Shown here: positions 17,901 to 30,300 of the stretch, one piece after another
Numbering within the stretch: the stretch's first letter is position 1
Layout: every line of letters begins with the position of its first letter
Source: Micractinium sp. NFX-FRZ
Taxonomy: Eukaryota > Chlorophyta > Trebouxiophyceae > Chlorellales > Chlorellaceae
Direction: 5' to 3'
NCBI GenBank assembly: GCA_029339195.1
Contig: JAPTJF010000360.1
Coordinates: 1-64,000 of the forward strand
DNA length: 64,000 nucleotides
Notes under the pieces: model-generated
Database searches by the model: none
Seen by the model: the letters and a program-made list of their open reading frames with translations, nothing else
What the model was told of the DNA's origin: nothing
Translations under genes and position numbers: made by a program

Positions 17901-20356
17901 CCGAGGGAAAGCAAAACAAGAGAAATAGCATTAAGAAGGCACACACCTGCCGGTCTGAGAAGATGGAGCGCTCCAGCACACGCAGCGCCTTGCCGTTGGC
18001 GCGCGTCTTCCGATTCTGCGGGAAGCACGATTGTGGGAAGGGCAAGGGGAAGGGGCGGTGAGCGGCGGATGGCGGACCGGCAGCAACTGGGGTGTGCCGT
18101 CACATCCCATTCAAACCTCGCATTGCTCTCAAGAAGCCCCGCCCATCACCTCAGACTGCCTCACCCCGGTAACCCAGCCCTGCAAGAACAAGCACGTCAA
18201 CAGTGCTGGCTGGAGAGCCTCAGTGCGAACACACGTGCACACATGCACCGCCTTCTCAAGCACCCACCCCAACCACACATGAGCCCTGCGACAGATCAGC
18301 ACGTGCATGTAGTGCTGGAAGGATAACCCCAACACAGAACTTGAAACATAGGCCACAGCACACACACCTCTGACCCCCGCTTCTCAACCACCCGCCCCAC
18401 CTGCTCCATGCGGGAGATGAGGACGTAGTGCTGGAAGGAGTAGGCGTACCGCTCCGGGTTCTCGTAAAACTTGGCCAGCACATTCTGTGTGCGCTTCTGC
18501 AGCAGCGATGAAAACAAGATGGGGTGGGTCCGAGTGAGGCACAGAGGGTAATCGAGACAAAGCTTGCCAGCATGTCCCGGCTGCTCCTGTGAGCGGGGCA
18601 TGCCGGTCTGGGCCGGCAAGAAGGCAGGCGGGAGTGAGAGCATCATGCAGGCCTGCTGGCGGCCGGGCCGGCCCAGGCAGTTGGCGCGCAATGCCCGCGG
18701 CTGCCGTATCGTGCAGCACGAGCACAGCATGCTGCAGCCCGCTGCCAACAAAGGCACCGTCCGTTCTGGCAGCCTCCCACCCGCCCGCCCACCCACCCAC
18801 CCACCGCTCCGTGTCTGTCCAGGCACTCCACCGCCTGCCACTGAGACACCGGCTCCTGGACCACCTGCGGGAAGAGCGGCAGGGAGGAGGCAGTCGTGAT
18901 TAGGTGCACGCCGTATCAGTCTAGCGGGAGATGCGCACTGCAGGACCAAGTCGGGAGCATGGCGCTGTCCTACAATTGTGCTTACAATTCCACACCCGGC
19001 CCGGCGTGCCGCACCGCCATGCCGCCATCCAGCCGGTCAGGTATCGCCGGCCCCTCCCCCAACGCCGCCAGCCTGGCGCCACCGCCCTGCCAGCCTGGCG
19101 CACCTCCAGCAGGTTCCTCAGCTGCGTCTGCTCGTGCGACAGGATGTCCAGGAACGTGCTCTTCCCAGCCGAGATGTTGCCCTCCACAGAGAGGGTGATG
19201 CCATCTGCCGCCGCCGCCGTCTGCTGCTCCACCCACTCCTGCATCGCGCTGGCAATCATGTCGCTGTGCTGCCGCCGGATGCCCACCTCGGACTGCAGTC
19301 AAGTCAGTGTGGGCAGGGTGGGGAAGTCAGTAGGGCGGGCATGTCGCTGTGCTGCCGGCGGGTGCCCACCTTGGACTGCGGTTGGTCAGAGAAAGGTGGG
19401 CATGCGGTGCGCACTCAAGGAGGCAATACAGGCACCCAGCAGGCGTGCAGGGGCCAGGTGGCGCAGGGCATGGGGGCGGCAGCAAACGAGAGGCCGGGGC
19501 AGGGCGGGTGGGCGGCCAGTGAACGCCAGGCCGAGCAGTGCAGCCAGGGGCAGCGCAGCGGGCACGGTCCACACGCCAACCAGCGCGCGCCAGAGCACAC
19601 CACAGCAAATCAAACCACGCCAGAGGCCGTGACCGCCCACACTGCAAGGCAACACTGCACAGCCAAGGCACGAGAGGACGCCCTGCTGCAGCCAGCATCA
19701 CGGCCAGCCTGGCAGCGGCAGCACGCACCAGCAGGTATCGCGCCAGCTCGCCGGCATCGCCCTTGCACTCCCCGTGGTACAGGCGGTGCAGGTCGGCTAG
19801 CCGCAGGATCTGGCGCTGCCGCAGGAGCTCCTCATTGGCTGGGCCCACGCCTTTCAGCTGCCGCAGCTCGCTGCGCCCGCCGCCGCGGCGGCCGCGGCCG
19901 CTGCCGCTTTCCGCCGCGGCCGGCACGTCGCCGGCGCCGCTGTGGGGTGCCGCGTCGGCGCGCACGCTGCGCGGCAGCGCTGCCCTGCTCTGCATCTGTG
20001 AAGCAAACACTCCTGCACTTGTGCTGGCTGCACGCATGCCCAGGGCAGGGCCGCTGCGGATGTGTGGCAGCGCCCGCAGGCTGCTGCTGGCGGGCCCTGC
20101 CGCCAGTGCCGCCGCCACCTCTAAAGGCGCCATACCCTGCTGGGTGCTGTCTACGGCGCTCTGTGAGACTTGTTGAGTTCTGCTGAACACTCCTCTAGCC
20201 CTGAGCAGCAGGCTGCGGCGCGGGGGGAGCAAGGGAGGAGGCGACAAGACATGTGAGGTGTCGAGGGCGGGGTGCCTGGCGGCCGGCGGGATGCACTCGA
20301 TTCTTGGGTGCATGCACAACGCTGGGCAGCAGGTCCCTCCCTCACCTGCGCCTCAT
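14999..20356 (-). CDS. dNK: deoxynucleoside kinase with N-terminal helix-hairpin-helix
   Basis: Phosphorylates deoxynucleosides in the dNTP salvage pathway. Exons: 20346-20356, 19729-20212, 19104-19292, 18805-18864, 18401-18496, 17947-18015, 17606-17673, 17186-17284, 16621-16754, 16294-16418, 15849-15974, 15368-15553, 14999-15070 (572 residues). The first exon is only 11 bases (MRR plus two bases); it creates a targeting-like N-terminus MRRSLLLRARGVFSR. A helix-hairpin-helix motif LKGVGPANEELL is at 123-134. The P-loop GNISAGKS is at 203-210, followed by NLLEVVQEPVSQWQ, the ERSIFSDR catalytic motif, DGFVYLRASPDTCMQRL and the Arg-rich lid. The order matches plant dNK proteins as I know them. 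A later start at 20133 is possible but lacks the targeting region. The C-terminal tail is Ala/Gln-rich. Confidence 0.9.
15945..16092 (-). repeat. duplicated dNK exon start (VLLLKGETDL)
   Basis: caggtcggtctcacccttgagcagcagcacctgc at the true exon start (15974) is echoed by caggtcggtctgccacttgagcagcagcgcctgc about 108 bases into the intron on the acceptor side. Confidence 0.75.
16545..16610. repeat. AT-rich low-complexity island in a dNK intron
   Basis: About 60 bases consist almost only of A and T (runs of attattt), inside an otherwise very GC-rich region. It lies in the intron between exons 16621-16754 and 16294-16418, near the donor. Confidence 0.8.
16700..16992 (-). repeat. three tandem copies of a dNK exon start with acceptor
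   Basis: The true exon start reads SRQEEVGISEAYLEM in gene sense (bounded at 16754). A near-identical copy follows at about 16811-16866, and a more decayed one at about 16928-16985. Both extra copies are in the intron upstream in gene sense. Confidence 0.85.
18292..18445 (-). repeat. duplicated part of a dNK exon (SFQHYV)
   Basis: acgtagtgctggaaggagtagg in the exon 18401-18496 is echoed by catgtagtgctggaaggataac near 18305, inside the following intron. Confidence 0.7.
19255..19385 (-). repeat. duplicated dNK exon start (SEVGIRRQHSDM)
   Basis: atgtcgctgtgctgccgccgg...cccacctcggactgc at the true exon start (19292) recurs as atgtcgctgtgctgccggcgg...cccaccttggactgc near 19340-19379, in the intron on the acceptor side. 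Confidence 0.85.
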
Positions 20357-21105
20357 GGCGCCATGTCAAGGCGCGCTGAGTGCGTGTCTGAGAGCGCCTG
20401 CTTTCGGAGTTCGGACGCCTTAATTTGCGGCGCTTGACAATGCACATCCAGTTGTCGCGCCGTGGAGCGGGGGGCAGCCACCGGCTCTCTCCTCCTTCGA
20501 CCTTGGCACTCCTGCTGCCTCGCTGGAGCCAAACCCACCCGAGCTCTCCTGGGCAACCCTCTTTGGACCCACAGGTCACAGCCTCAGTGTTCCATCTTGC
20601 CGGGCGTCCCCAAAGGCCCGAACACGCCATCACCTAGGTGCGGAGCAGGGGAAGCACCCAGCTAACATGCAACGCATCGGCGGGCCCAGCCCGGCCTGGC
20701 GACTGCAAGTAGCGCCAACTGCAGCATGGCAGCCCTCCGACCGCGATGCTAACGCTGCTGACAATTGGGAAGCAGTGGCGGCCTCGCTCCCAGCGCTGCC
20801 GCCACCCGTCCTGCGACAGACTGGCAATCTCTGCAGCCATCCATTGCAGTTGCATGCGGCGTAGGCGCCCCTCTTGCCAGCGACGCAGCACCAGCTGCGC
20901 GGCCGCCACGCCAGCTCCGCCGCCGCACCCGCAGCACAGCCACCGTTCCCAACCCTGCCCCCCTGCTGCCCTCTGCCTCATTCCTTGCTCTTCCTCGCTT
21001 CTGCTGCCTTCTCACAGGTGTGTGGATGCTGTGTTGATTCTCGAGGCTACGGCCCAAACGCTCGGCTAGCTCTTCAGGGAGGGAGGCTAGCGAGCGCAAG
21101 CAGCG
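20357..21105. promoter_or_regulatory. divergent upstream region of dNK and the SERBP1-like gene
   Basis: The two start codons face away from each other across about 749 bases. No conserved coding segment is apparent; open frames on both strands are of the Ala/Arg-rich kind typical of GC-rich non-coding DNA. Confidence 0.5.
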
Positions 21106-23830
21106 ATGGCTTCGATCGCCAACGCTTTTGCCCTGCTGGAGGCGGGCGATGATGCCGCCGATGTGGACATTGGCGCCCTGGTGGCAGCCGCCCCGGTGAC
21201 CAAGAAGGAGGCACCCCCGGCGCCCGCCGCCGAGGAGAAGGGTGAGCCAGCGCAGCGGGCAGGCGGGCGACCCGCTGCGGGACTGGCACTGCGGCAGCCA
21301 TGTACCCAGCGCGCTGCGTGTGCCTGTGCAGTGCATGTCGGCTGCGTCCGCTGATGCAGCAGGCATGGGAGCTGATGGGGCGGGATGGCATAAGCTGCAG
21401 GCAAGGCGGCATGCATGTGCACCTGCGCACGTGCGTGTGCCGCCGCCAGCGGACCACGGCAGCTCCGTGTGCTGACCAGAGGACCTCTTGCTGCTTGCCC
21501 GCCCTGCCCTGCAGCCCGCCCCGCCTCTGCTGGCGGCCGTGGTGGCCGCGGCGATGCCGTGGCTGGCCGCGGTGCCGGCCGTGGCGCCGGCCGCGGCGCT
21601 GGCCGCGGGCCCCGCCCCGTGAGCCGTGGCGAGGACGCCCCCGCTTTTGACGCCGAGGGCGCGCCCGCTGGTGTGTGCTGCTGCTGCTCTGCTGGGGCCA
21701 TCTGCCTCCCTCCATGCCTGCATGGGGGCCTGCTGACAGTGCTGTCTTCCAAGCAAGCATTGTGTTACTTGTGCATGCACACTTGCACACAGTTCACGCA
21801 CTTGCTGGCCTGCCGCCGACCTGACCCCCAATGCATGTGCTGCCTGTTTCATGCGCTGCAGTGCGCGGCGAGCGCACCGGCGGCCGTGGTGGCCGCGGTG
21901 GCCGTGGCGGCGGCCGCGGCGGCCGTGGCGACCGCCCCGGCAAGCGCGAGTACGACCGCCAGGACGGCACCGGCCGCGGGTGAGCAGCACCGCCAGCTCA
22001 GCAGGCTGCCAGCTCAGCTGCTAACTCAGCAGTGCGCCAGCACGGTTGCTGAGGGGAGCTCCCTGCAGCGCTGCCAGCATGCACCATGGCGCTAGCACCT
22101 AACAATGCTGGCGGCCCGGCACTTAGCTGTGCGGCGTGCCGGCGCTGCTGTCGACGTCAGCCAGCACGCTTGGTTGCGGTTCGGGGGAGCGGGTGCAGCC
22201 GCCTGCATGTGGGCTGCCGGTAGGAAGGCCACTTCTTCCCTGCTCACCCCGCCATGCCCACTGAACACTGGCCCCGTTTGTGCCCCTCCCCCCTGCTGCA
22301 GCCACGAGACCGAGAAGCGCCACGGCGGCGGCGCCCACAACTGGGGCGAGGAGGGCAAGACGTGAGTGCCCTGCCGCCTCCCTGCCCTGCCACCATGATT
22401 CTTTGCTCCTCCTGCTGCCTTGCTGCGCATACAGTGTGCAGGATTGGCTGCAGAGCAGCCGCCCTCAAACCGCAGCTGTGCCCGAAGCGTCAGCCGTGCT
22501 GTGCCCCTGCCTGACGCCTTTTAAGCGGTGCTGCTTGCCTGCCGCCTGCCCTGCTGCTTGTCAACCTCCACCTGCCCCTCCCCCAACCCTCACTGCCCCC
22601 GCCTTTCCCGCCCCTGCAGCGAGCCTGAGGGCGAGGAGAAGGCTGCCGAGGAGGCGCCCGCCGCTGAGGAGGCTGCTGTTGAGGAGGCGCCCGCCCGCAC
22701 CCCTGAGGAGGAGGAGGAGGAGAAGGTGAGGAGGGCCAAGCTGGGTGGGGGCTTCCGGACTGCGTGCCTGCGCTCCCGTCATTTAAGGCACGATGGGGGG
22801 CAGAAGCAGGGTGGCTGGAGCTGTCATGCCGCGGGCAGCGGGCTCCGCAGACGCGTGCTCGTCCTGTGCCTCCCATTCCGCTTCTGTCCTCCTCCTGCCC
22901 ACATTCTCCCTTGCACTGCCCTGTCGTCCCAGCTTCAATTATAAGAGCGAGGTTTCTGCCGCTCTCCTTCTCTCTTCTGCACACTCCCCTCTCCTCGCCC
23001 CCCCCCCCCCCCCCCACCTCCCCATCCATTCCCCCCTGCAGCAAATGACCCTGGAGGAGTACGAGGTTGTGCTTGCTGAGAAGCGCGCGGGGCTGAACCA
23101 GCAGCGCGAGGCGGCCTTCAAGGCCGACGAGGCGCAGTTCAGCGGCATGAAGACCTTTGAGAAGGTGGTGGAGGACCTGGGCCTGGACCTCAACAAGAAC
23201 GTCAAGGTGAGACGTGAATCATGTTGCCCTTGCTTTGCTCTCCGTGTGTGTGTTGGCTGTGTTTGGTTGGGCGCTTGCAAGGGACAGCGCAGCCAGCTGC
23301 ATTACTCTCCAGCAGACCGTCTGCCTCCCCGCCGGCCGGCCTGCCTGTAGCATGCTACCTTGCCTCTTGTTTCGGCAGCTGCTTAAACTAGCAAGCAACT
23401 CCAACTCGGCAGTCTTGTCCTTGATGTTCCGCCTACCCGTGCTGCCGCCTTACCCCCTACCCGCCTCCCATGCCTTCCCCCCGTTTGCCCCCTGCAGGTC
23501 ATCGGCGCCAACAAGGCCGGCCGCGAGAAGGAGCGCAAGGAGAAGGACCTGGTGCTCGACGTCGGCTTCCGCATCCAGAGCGAGAGCGAGCGCGGCGGGC
23601 GCAGCGAGGGCGGCCGCGGCGGCCGTGGCGGCCGCGGAGGCCGCGGCGAGGGCCGCGGCCGCGGCGGGCGCGGCGAGTTCCGCGCGCGTGGCGAGGGCCG
23701 TGGCGAGGGCCGCGGCGAGGGCCGGGGCGGGCGCGGCGGCTTCTCCGGCCGCGGCGGCCGCGGCGGTGCCGCCCCCGCTGCCGGCGGCGCTCCTCTGGAC
23801 CTGGAGGCCGCCTTCCCGGCCCTGGCCTAA
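21106..23830 (+). CDS. RGG-rich mRNA/ribosome-binding protein, SERBP1/HABP4 family
   Basis: Family members bind mRNA and the ribosomal mRNA channel (Stm1/SERBP1-like) in the cytoplasm. Exons: 21106-21241, 21515-21670, 21862-21979, 22302-22361, 22620-22725, 23042-23206, 23498-23830 (357 residues, all phases consistent). The short N-terminal segment is acidic and Ala-rich, followed by Gly-Arg repeats (AGRGAGRGAGRG and GGRGGRGGRG). Then come the diagnostic HABP4/PAI-RBP1 signature DRQDGTGRG-HETEKRHGGGAHNWGEE, a Glu-rich linker, MTLEEYEVVLAEKR and a second RGG block near the C-terminus. The exon junctions fall inside the signature, which confirms the splicing. A poly-C run near 23000 precedes the sixth exon. 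Confidence 0.92.
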
Positions 23831-25175
23831 GCGCCCGGCTGGGCCAAAAAGCCGGCGTCGGGCCCGCGGCCTGCACCGTGGCGAGCTCGCCATGCCCAGG
23901 CCGGTCCCGACGCCAGGCCAGGCGGCGCGGCGTGTGCGCTTGCACGGCACCCTTAGCCAGCGGCTGCTTCTCTCTTCCAGCATGCATATCGGCACATGAT
24001 GGGCTGTGAAACACGTGATGCACAGCCTTGAGCACAGGAAGGGCGGCAGGCGCGGGCATGGGGCGCCAGCAGGCGCCGCGGCCACGCCGCACTATCAGGC
24101 AGCTGCCACATGGGGTAGCTGACAGACGTGGCAGACAGCAAGCGGGGGGCGGGCGCAGCGTTGGGCGGCGGCACCAGTGCCGCCGACAGCGCCGCCCCCG
24201 CCACCCACCACCACCCACCACCACCCACCACTGCGCCAAAGTGGGAGCCGGCGCCGCATGCATGCGATTTTGCATTCGTGCGTGGCTGCAGAAGCTTGGG
24301 AGCGGGCGTGCCCCCGCGGTGCCTCGGCATTGCGGGCCGCTGCCGTGTGCGTGCCGTGGGGGCGGGTAGCCCGCCAGACCAGACCACAACCGCCCCTTGA
24401 ACCAAAAGACAACCCGGCGTGCTCTCTCTCGCTGTTTTGTTTTCACCATTGATTCTGTGCTGCGTTTTGCTGCTGAACCCCAGTTATACACCCCAACCTG
24501 AAATTAGCCAGTTGTCAAACTTTGGCTGCCCCGACACGTCAGTTCACGGTGCATTAGGGAAGCAGGGCCACGGCGGCGGGGCAGAGAGTCAAGGAGTTTG
24601 TTGTGGGACCTGAAATTGGAGTGGCCAACAGTACGCCTGAGTGCACAGCTTCAGTGTTGAGCAGGAGGGGAGCTAGAAGAGGACAACTTGGTTGAAACCA
24701 GGGGCCGGCGGCGGCGGCGGCAGGCGCACCGGGATCCAGCCTGGCATGCCAGGGTGCACATAGTGGCGCCTTGCGCCCGCCACGGTCTCTCTCTCGGCTG
24801 ACGCTTTGCTTAACGAAAGCTTTGCAGGTGCGTTGCAGTGCATCGCTTGCTGCAGCGGCATGTTGCTGTGAGCCTGTGGCGCGGCGGGAAACGGTGAAGC
24901 ATTTCTAGCAATGACATAACCACGCAAGGCTCGATGCGCCTGCGCACGGCGCATAGGGGACCAGCGCCCAGCGGCCCCCGCTCAGCGCCCCGGTCAGCGC
25001 CTGGGTCCGTCGCAGCAGACAATATGCAGCTAATTGCATAGCGGAAGTGCCCCTGGCGAAATGGGGAGCAGGCACTCGCTGCGCGCCATCCCGCCGCCGC
25101 CTCTTGCCGCGCCGCGCCGACGCGCTGCCTTCCCCGCCTGCCTCTCTGCTGCGTGTCTGTGCGCAGGTCGCCGCC
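23831..25175. other. intergenic, 3' UTR of SERBP1-like gene and promoter of eL28
   Basis: About 1.3 kb with no supported gene. A ccacc simple repeat lies near 24195-24230. A minus-strand open frame running from about 25619 to 24810 is antisense to the first eL28 exon and is rejected. The last few hundred bases should contain the eL28 promoter and 5' UTR. Confidence 0.5.
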
Positions 25176-26696
25176 ATGTCGTCTCAGCTGGTGTGGGAGC
25201 TGGTGAAGAAGAACAATGTGTTCATCCGCAAGTCGGTGAACGGCACCATCTTCTCCGCCGAGCCTGGCAACCTGTGAGTGCCCCCCCACCTGGCTGAATC
25301 TGAATCTGTTTCTTAGGCAATCGCAGGCTGCATTGCTGCGAAATGCTGCTGCCGCACTTGCTGCCGCTGCTGCAACAGGAACCCAGCTGTCAGCTTTCGC
25401 GGTTGGCAGCGCTTGGCGGGACCGGCCGGCAGTGGCGTGTGCGGCTGCAGCAGCAGCCGAAGCAGCACAGGCGGCGGCACTGGCTGCCGGGGGGACACCA
25501 GGAGGAGCAAGCGGCTGACTGGCTGCTGTGCCACATGTGTGCAGCCGCGCTGCCGCCAAGCAGTTGTGGTGATACTGGTAGCAGGGCAGCCGCAGCAGAC
25601 GCGCTAGGAGATCAGCCATGCCAGCAATGGTAGCAATGACTGCTAAGCAAGTGCTGAACTGGTGGCAGCTGGGTCAGGGCACAACCGGCTGCGCGCAGGA
25701 GAGCACAGCACAGCACAGCTCAACAGGCGGGATTAGGCATCAGCTATCTCGTTGTGGCGACGACAGCTGGCATGTCCATGACAGCGCTGCCGCTGTCGAG
25801 CACGCTGGCGGGGGCAGCCCAGCAGCAAGCCGTGACACGCGGGCCGCCATACCACCGGTGCCTGGAAGGCAGCAGCAGCAGCGGCTGGCGCTGCCATATG
25901 CTCAGCTGCAGCAGCAGACTTGATGCCACAGCACTGGCACCCTGCTAGACCCTCCCTCACTCCTTGCCTCCTTCATCACTCGCTCCCTCCTGTCCTCCTT
26001 TCTTTTCCTTTCTTCTCCTTCCTTCTTCCCACCTCTCCCCTCTTCTCTTCTCTTCTCCCACCCCTGTGCGCAGGTACAACAAGAACAGCTACAAGTACAG
26101 CGGGCTGGCCAACCGCGCCAACACCGTTGACGTGTCTACCGCCGAGGGTGCCGTGGTGGTGTCCAAGAGCAGCAAGAAGAGCAAGGCGGGCGCGCTGGCG
26201 GGCAGCGTGGTGAAGAAGAACGCGCGGCGCACCGCGCACGCCGCCGGCGCCGAGGCCGCCAGCGTGCGCCCCGACCTCAAGGTGCGGGCTGGGAGGAGGG
26301 GAGAGGGGGCAGGTCAGAGGGGAGGGGCTGGGGAAGGGCGAAGCGCAGGCGGGCGCTGTGGCCCCCGGCGTGCGCCCAGACCTGTCGGCGGGCAGGGAGA
26401 AGGGGAGAGGAGGGGAAGCAATACCAGGAGCAGGAAGAAGGGGGTGAGCGTTCCTGCAGCGTCGCTGTGGCAATGCCGAGCGGCATACCCAGCTGTTCGG
26501 ACCCGCCTCAGCACCCGCACTGCCCTGGTGTTCCCTGCCGTTCACCTGCCTGCACCTACCATTGACCCCGCCCACCACCCCGCTTACCACCCGCCCTGCC
26601 TCCCTGCCCCTGCCCCTGCAGCGCGCTGCCCAGGCTCGCGCCTCTGCGCTGCACAAGGGCATCCGCACCGCCAAGGCCGCCGCCGCCAGCCAGTGA
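25176..26696 (+). CDS. RPL28: 60S ribosomal protein eL28
   Basis: Structural protein of the large cytosolic ribosomal subunit. Exons 25176-25273, 26074-26281 and 26622-26696 give 126 residues, a typical length. The N-terminus MSSQLVWELVKKNNVFIRK, then FSAEPGNLYNKNSYKYSGLAN and a basic C-terminal half (SKKSKAGALAGSVVKKNARR) are characteristic of eL28. The first intron is 800 bases and splits the codon before YNKNS. A TGTAA lies 119 bases after the stop. The Kozak-like context gccgccATG supports the start. Confidence 0.96.
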
Positions 26697-27379
26697 GCGC
26701 TGCCCCGCGCTGTGCGCGCTCCCCGTGTCAAGGGCAGGCCACACCCGGTCTGTGGCAGGCTGAGCTGCAGTGCGCATCTGCTTGCTAGAGGACGGCCGGC
26801 GGTGCCCCTCCCCTTGTAAACAACCCTCCTGGACACACAGCACAACACACAGGGCCGGGCCGGAGGCGCGCAGCGCCGAGCCAGCGTGGGGACGAGCGCT
26901 TCGCCGGGGTGGGGCGCAACGCCTCTGCTGCATGCACTTGCAGGGTTGTTCCTTAGCATCCTCTCGTGTCGGCCACAGCCGTTGTTACACAGCTGTGCCT
27001 TGCAAAGGGACAGGCTCGGCTGTCGAAAAGCTACACGCACAGAAACATGCACACACACAAAGATCCACAACACATCCCTGGCTGGCCGACGGGTGTTCCA
27101 CGCCGACAGCTGCCCCCCAAAAGCTGCAAAGTTCATTCAGACGCTGGTTCGGTTCATGCAGCAAATCAACTGGCCCAGGGGCTGCGTTCAGGCATGCACC
27201 CCGGGGAGAGGGCCTTGGAGCCTCAAAGCCCCAGGCCGGGCTTCCCACAAAGCGCTCGAGTGGAAGGGCTTCCAACAGCGTAGGGCTTCAGCCCGAGGGC
27301 TCCTCAGAGAGGTGGTGCCCCCTCGGCTCCCCGCTTAACGCCACTCGTGGGCTGCCTCCCATGCTCATGAAGAGCCTCC
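26697..27379. other. convergent 3' UTRs of eL28 and the LEA-like gene
   Basis: The two genes end toward each other. TGTAA at 26815 serves eL28; TTACA at 26985 could serve the minus-strand gene. Nothing else was found. Confidence 0.55.
26815..26819 (+). terminator. TGTAA poly(A) signal, RPL28
   Basis: TGTAA about 119 bases after the stop codon, a typical position for green-algal 3' UTRs. Confidence 0.65.
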
Positions 27380-30300
27380 TCAGAGCTCCGCCTTCTCGGG
27401 GTGGGTGGCGGCGTCGTACAGCTCGTCCACCTGGCGGGCGGCGAGGAAGCGTGACGTGGCAGTGTGGTGACGTGGCCGTGGTGTGGTGACACGGCAGCGG
27501 GGCCATGAGCAGGAGGAGCAGCGTTTGAAGGCAGGAGGCAGAGCAGTCCCCCCGTGGCTGGCTGCTTGCGCGGTGTGTGCTGGGAACGAATCCGGAGAAT
27601 CTGGTTGCGGGGAAGCATGCATGCTGCATGGCCAGAGCGCCAACCTGCAGTTGAGGCCATGTCCACCCTGCCCCACCTCACCCCACGTTATCCCCCTACC
27701 CAAACGCACACCCACCTTTCCATGCGCCTCCCTGCGGATCTCCTCGGCAGACTTGCCGGTGTGCTGCAACAGGGGCAAGGGAAGTGGGGGGGAGGGGGGC
27801 TGTTCACGAAACTAGGGTGTCCTCCTCCCAACGCTGCGTCACCTTGCCCAGAACAAGGTATACCTTGCTCAGAAAGAGGACCCCATGCATGCAGGAGAAC
27901 TTTGGCAACAGCACAGAAGCACCCATTCACATCGCGCATGCCCAGGATGTCCCTTCATACGGCACCACACCCCTCTACACCAACCCCCTCCCAACAGCAA
28001 CTTTTCCTTTGCATAACACCCCCGGTCACTGGCACCCCACTCACAGCGCTCATGCCCAGTGTGTCCTTCACGCAGCACCACGCCCCTCTACACCAACCCC
28101 TCCCCAATAGCAACTCTTCCTCTGCATAACACCCCCGGTAACTGGCACCTTGCTCACGGCGCTCATGCACAGTGTGTCCTTCACGCGGCACCACGCCCCT
28201 CTACACCAACCCCTCCCCAATAGCAACTCTGTCTCTGCGCAACACCCCCTGTCGCTGGCACCCCACTCACAGCGCTCATGCCCAGGGTGCCCTTCACGCG
28301 GCACTGACGCCCCTCCACACCAACCCCTCCCCAATGACGTTCCTCTTTCTCCGGTTCCTGGCACCCACTCACAGCGCTCATGCCCAGTGTGTCCTTGACG
28401 CGGCACTTGGCGTCGTCCCAGGCGCAGGCCACACGGTCTGAGAAGGAGTCCCACCAGTGGCCGCCGGTGCCAGCAGCCTCGTCATAGGCAGCGCGGGCCT
28501 GGGTGGGGCGCAGAGAGAGGGAAAGGGAGGGGAATGGGTGAGGTGGGGCAGCAGCTCAATGAGCAGCACAGCCAGCTTGGCTGGCTGGGTGAGCGCCACT
28601 GGCACCTCATGCGAGAGGCGGCACCACACTGCAGCACAACACAGCCAGGCAGCGAGCATATGCAGCAATGCAGCGCGGCACAGCACGGAGCGCAGCGCAA
28701 TGCGGCAAGGCGTGCCCGGCAGGCGTGCCTGGCCCCGCACCTGTTCCTCCCACTCCTCGTAAGACTGCTTGGTGGTGCGCTTGGTGGCGTCATAGCGCTC
28801 GTGCAGGGAGCTCTGCGGTGCAAGGGGTGGGGGTTGGGGGGCCAAGGAGGGGGCAACGTTGTGAGGCCGAGCCCACGCAACCAACTGGCGGCGGCTGCAG
28901 CAGCAGGGAGATACCTCGTATGTCTGGGCTGCTCTGCCACGATTCCTCGCCCTCGTCCCAACCGGCATTACAGGGCAGCGCAGGCAGCGCAAGGTCAGGC
29001 CATCACCATGCCCCTTCCTCAGCTTCCCCACTCAGCCCATGCAGCACGAGAGGGCGGAGCAGACGGCACATAAACAAGCCCAGCACGCTCCCTTCCCCCT
29101 GGACTCCCCCTCATCCTTTCCCGCCCTCCCACCTGCAGCTTGTCCCAGCTGGCGCCAGCGGCGGCGCGGGCGCGCAGCCAGTTCATCCAGGCGGCGTCGG
29201 CGGCCTGCGCAGTGGGCAAGAGGAGGGCAACACAGGAGGTAGTGGCAGGGCGCAGCAGTAGTGTGGTGGCAGGGAGCAGCAGGAGTGTGGTGGCAGGGAG
29301 CAGTAGGTTGAAGGCTGCCAAGCGGGGAGGCTGGGGCCTGTTCCAGGGCTGCCCATCACTAGAGCGCAAACCCACCCTCTTAAACCACCTTGACAACCGC
29401 CACAGCAACCCACCCCACCCACCCACCCACCCACCCACCCACCCACCCACAGCCTCGTGCCCCCCACTTCCCTGCCCCTCGGCCAGGCCTCCCCGCCCAC
29501 CTCGTCCCACGTCTTGCCCGTCTGCCTCTTGGTGGCGCTCCAGTAGTCCTTGGCGGCGCGCTGCGGGGCAAGGCGGGGCCGGGCGAAACAGAAGAGGGAG
29601 GACAAGGCACGGTTGGGTGGGGCAGCGGCAGGCAGAAGACCCACAAGGGGCGGGGAGTGAGCCTCAGATGCTCCTGACTGCCCCCCCTCCCATGGCCCCT
29701 GGCGGCACGCTGCGGGGCAAGGCAAGGCGAGTGCTCGAGTACTCACAGAGGCGGCAGTAAGCACAAGCAAGCAGACGGGTGTGCGAGCCAGACGGCAGAG
29801 GCACAGAGCCCCCTCACCCACCCCCACCTCCCGCCCCGCTGCTTGCACGTCTCCCCTGCAAGCCCAGGATCCAGCTGCCAGTCACCCCCCATCTTCCCCA
29901 ATCTTTCCCCACCCCTTCACACCCACCTGTGCCTCGTCCCAGGTCCAGCCGGCTGAGTCGCGCGCCTGGGCGTAGTTCTCCCACACACCGTTCATAAAGT
30001 CTTCGTACCCCTCCTGGGTCCTGCCTGCAGTTGGATTGTGAGACGATGAAAGCAGGCCGAGTGAACAGCAAATGATTCAGTGCAGCCAGTGCAGCCAAAC
30101 AGGGAGGGCCATGGCATTTCACCGGCCACGCTTAGTGAGGGCCACGGCATTTCACCGGCCACTCTTCGTGAGCAGGAAGGGTCACGCCACGCCAACCCAC
30201 CCTTGGTCTCGCGCCAGTAGTGCTCGGCGGCCTTCTGGGCATCCTTCCAGCTGCCACCCGCGTAGTTGCGCGCCGCCATCCAGCTGTCCCAAGCGGAGCG

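Noticed and set aside
20749..21990. 413-residue minus-strand open frame
   Set aside because: It lies antisense to the first exons of the SERBP1-like gene and its promoter, and has His/Arg/Ala low complexity without any family motif.
24810..25619. 269-residue minus-strand open frame upstream of eL28
   Set aside because: Overlaps eL28 exon 1 antisense and consists of Ala-rich low-complexity sequence.
25976..27136. 386-residue minus-strand open frame
   Set aside because: Antisense to eL28 exons 2 and 3, which are certain; no independent support.
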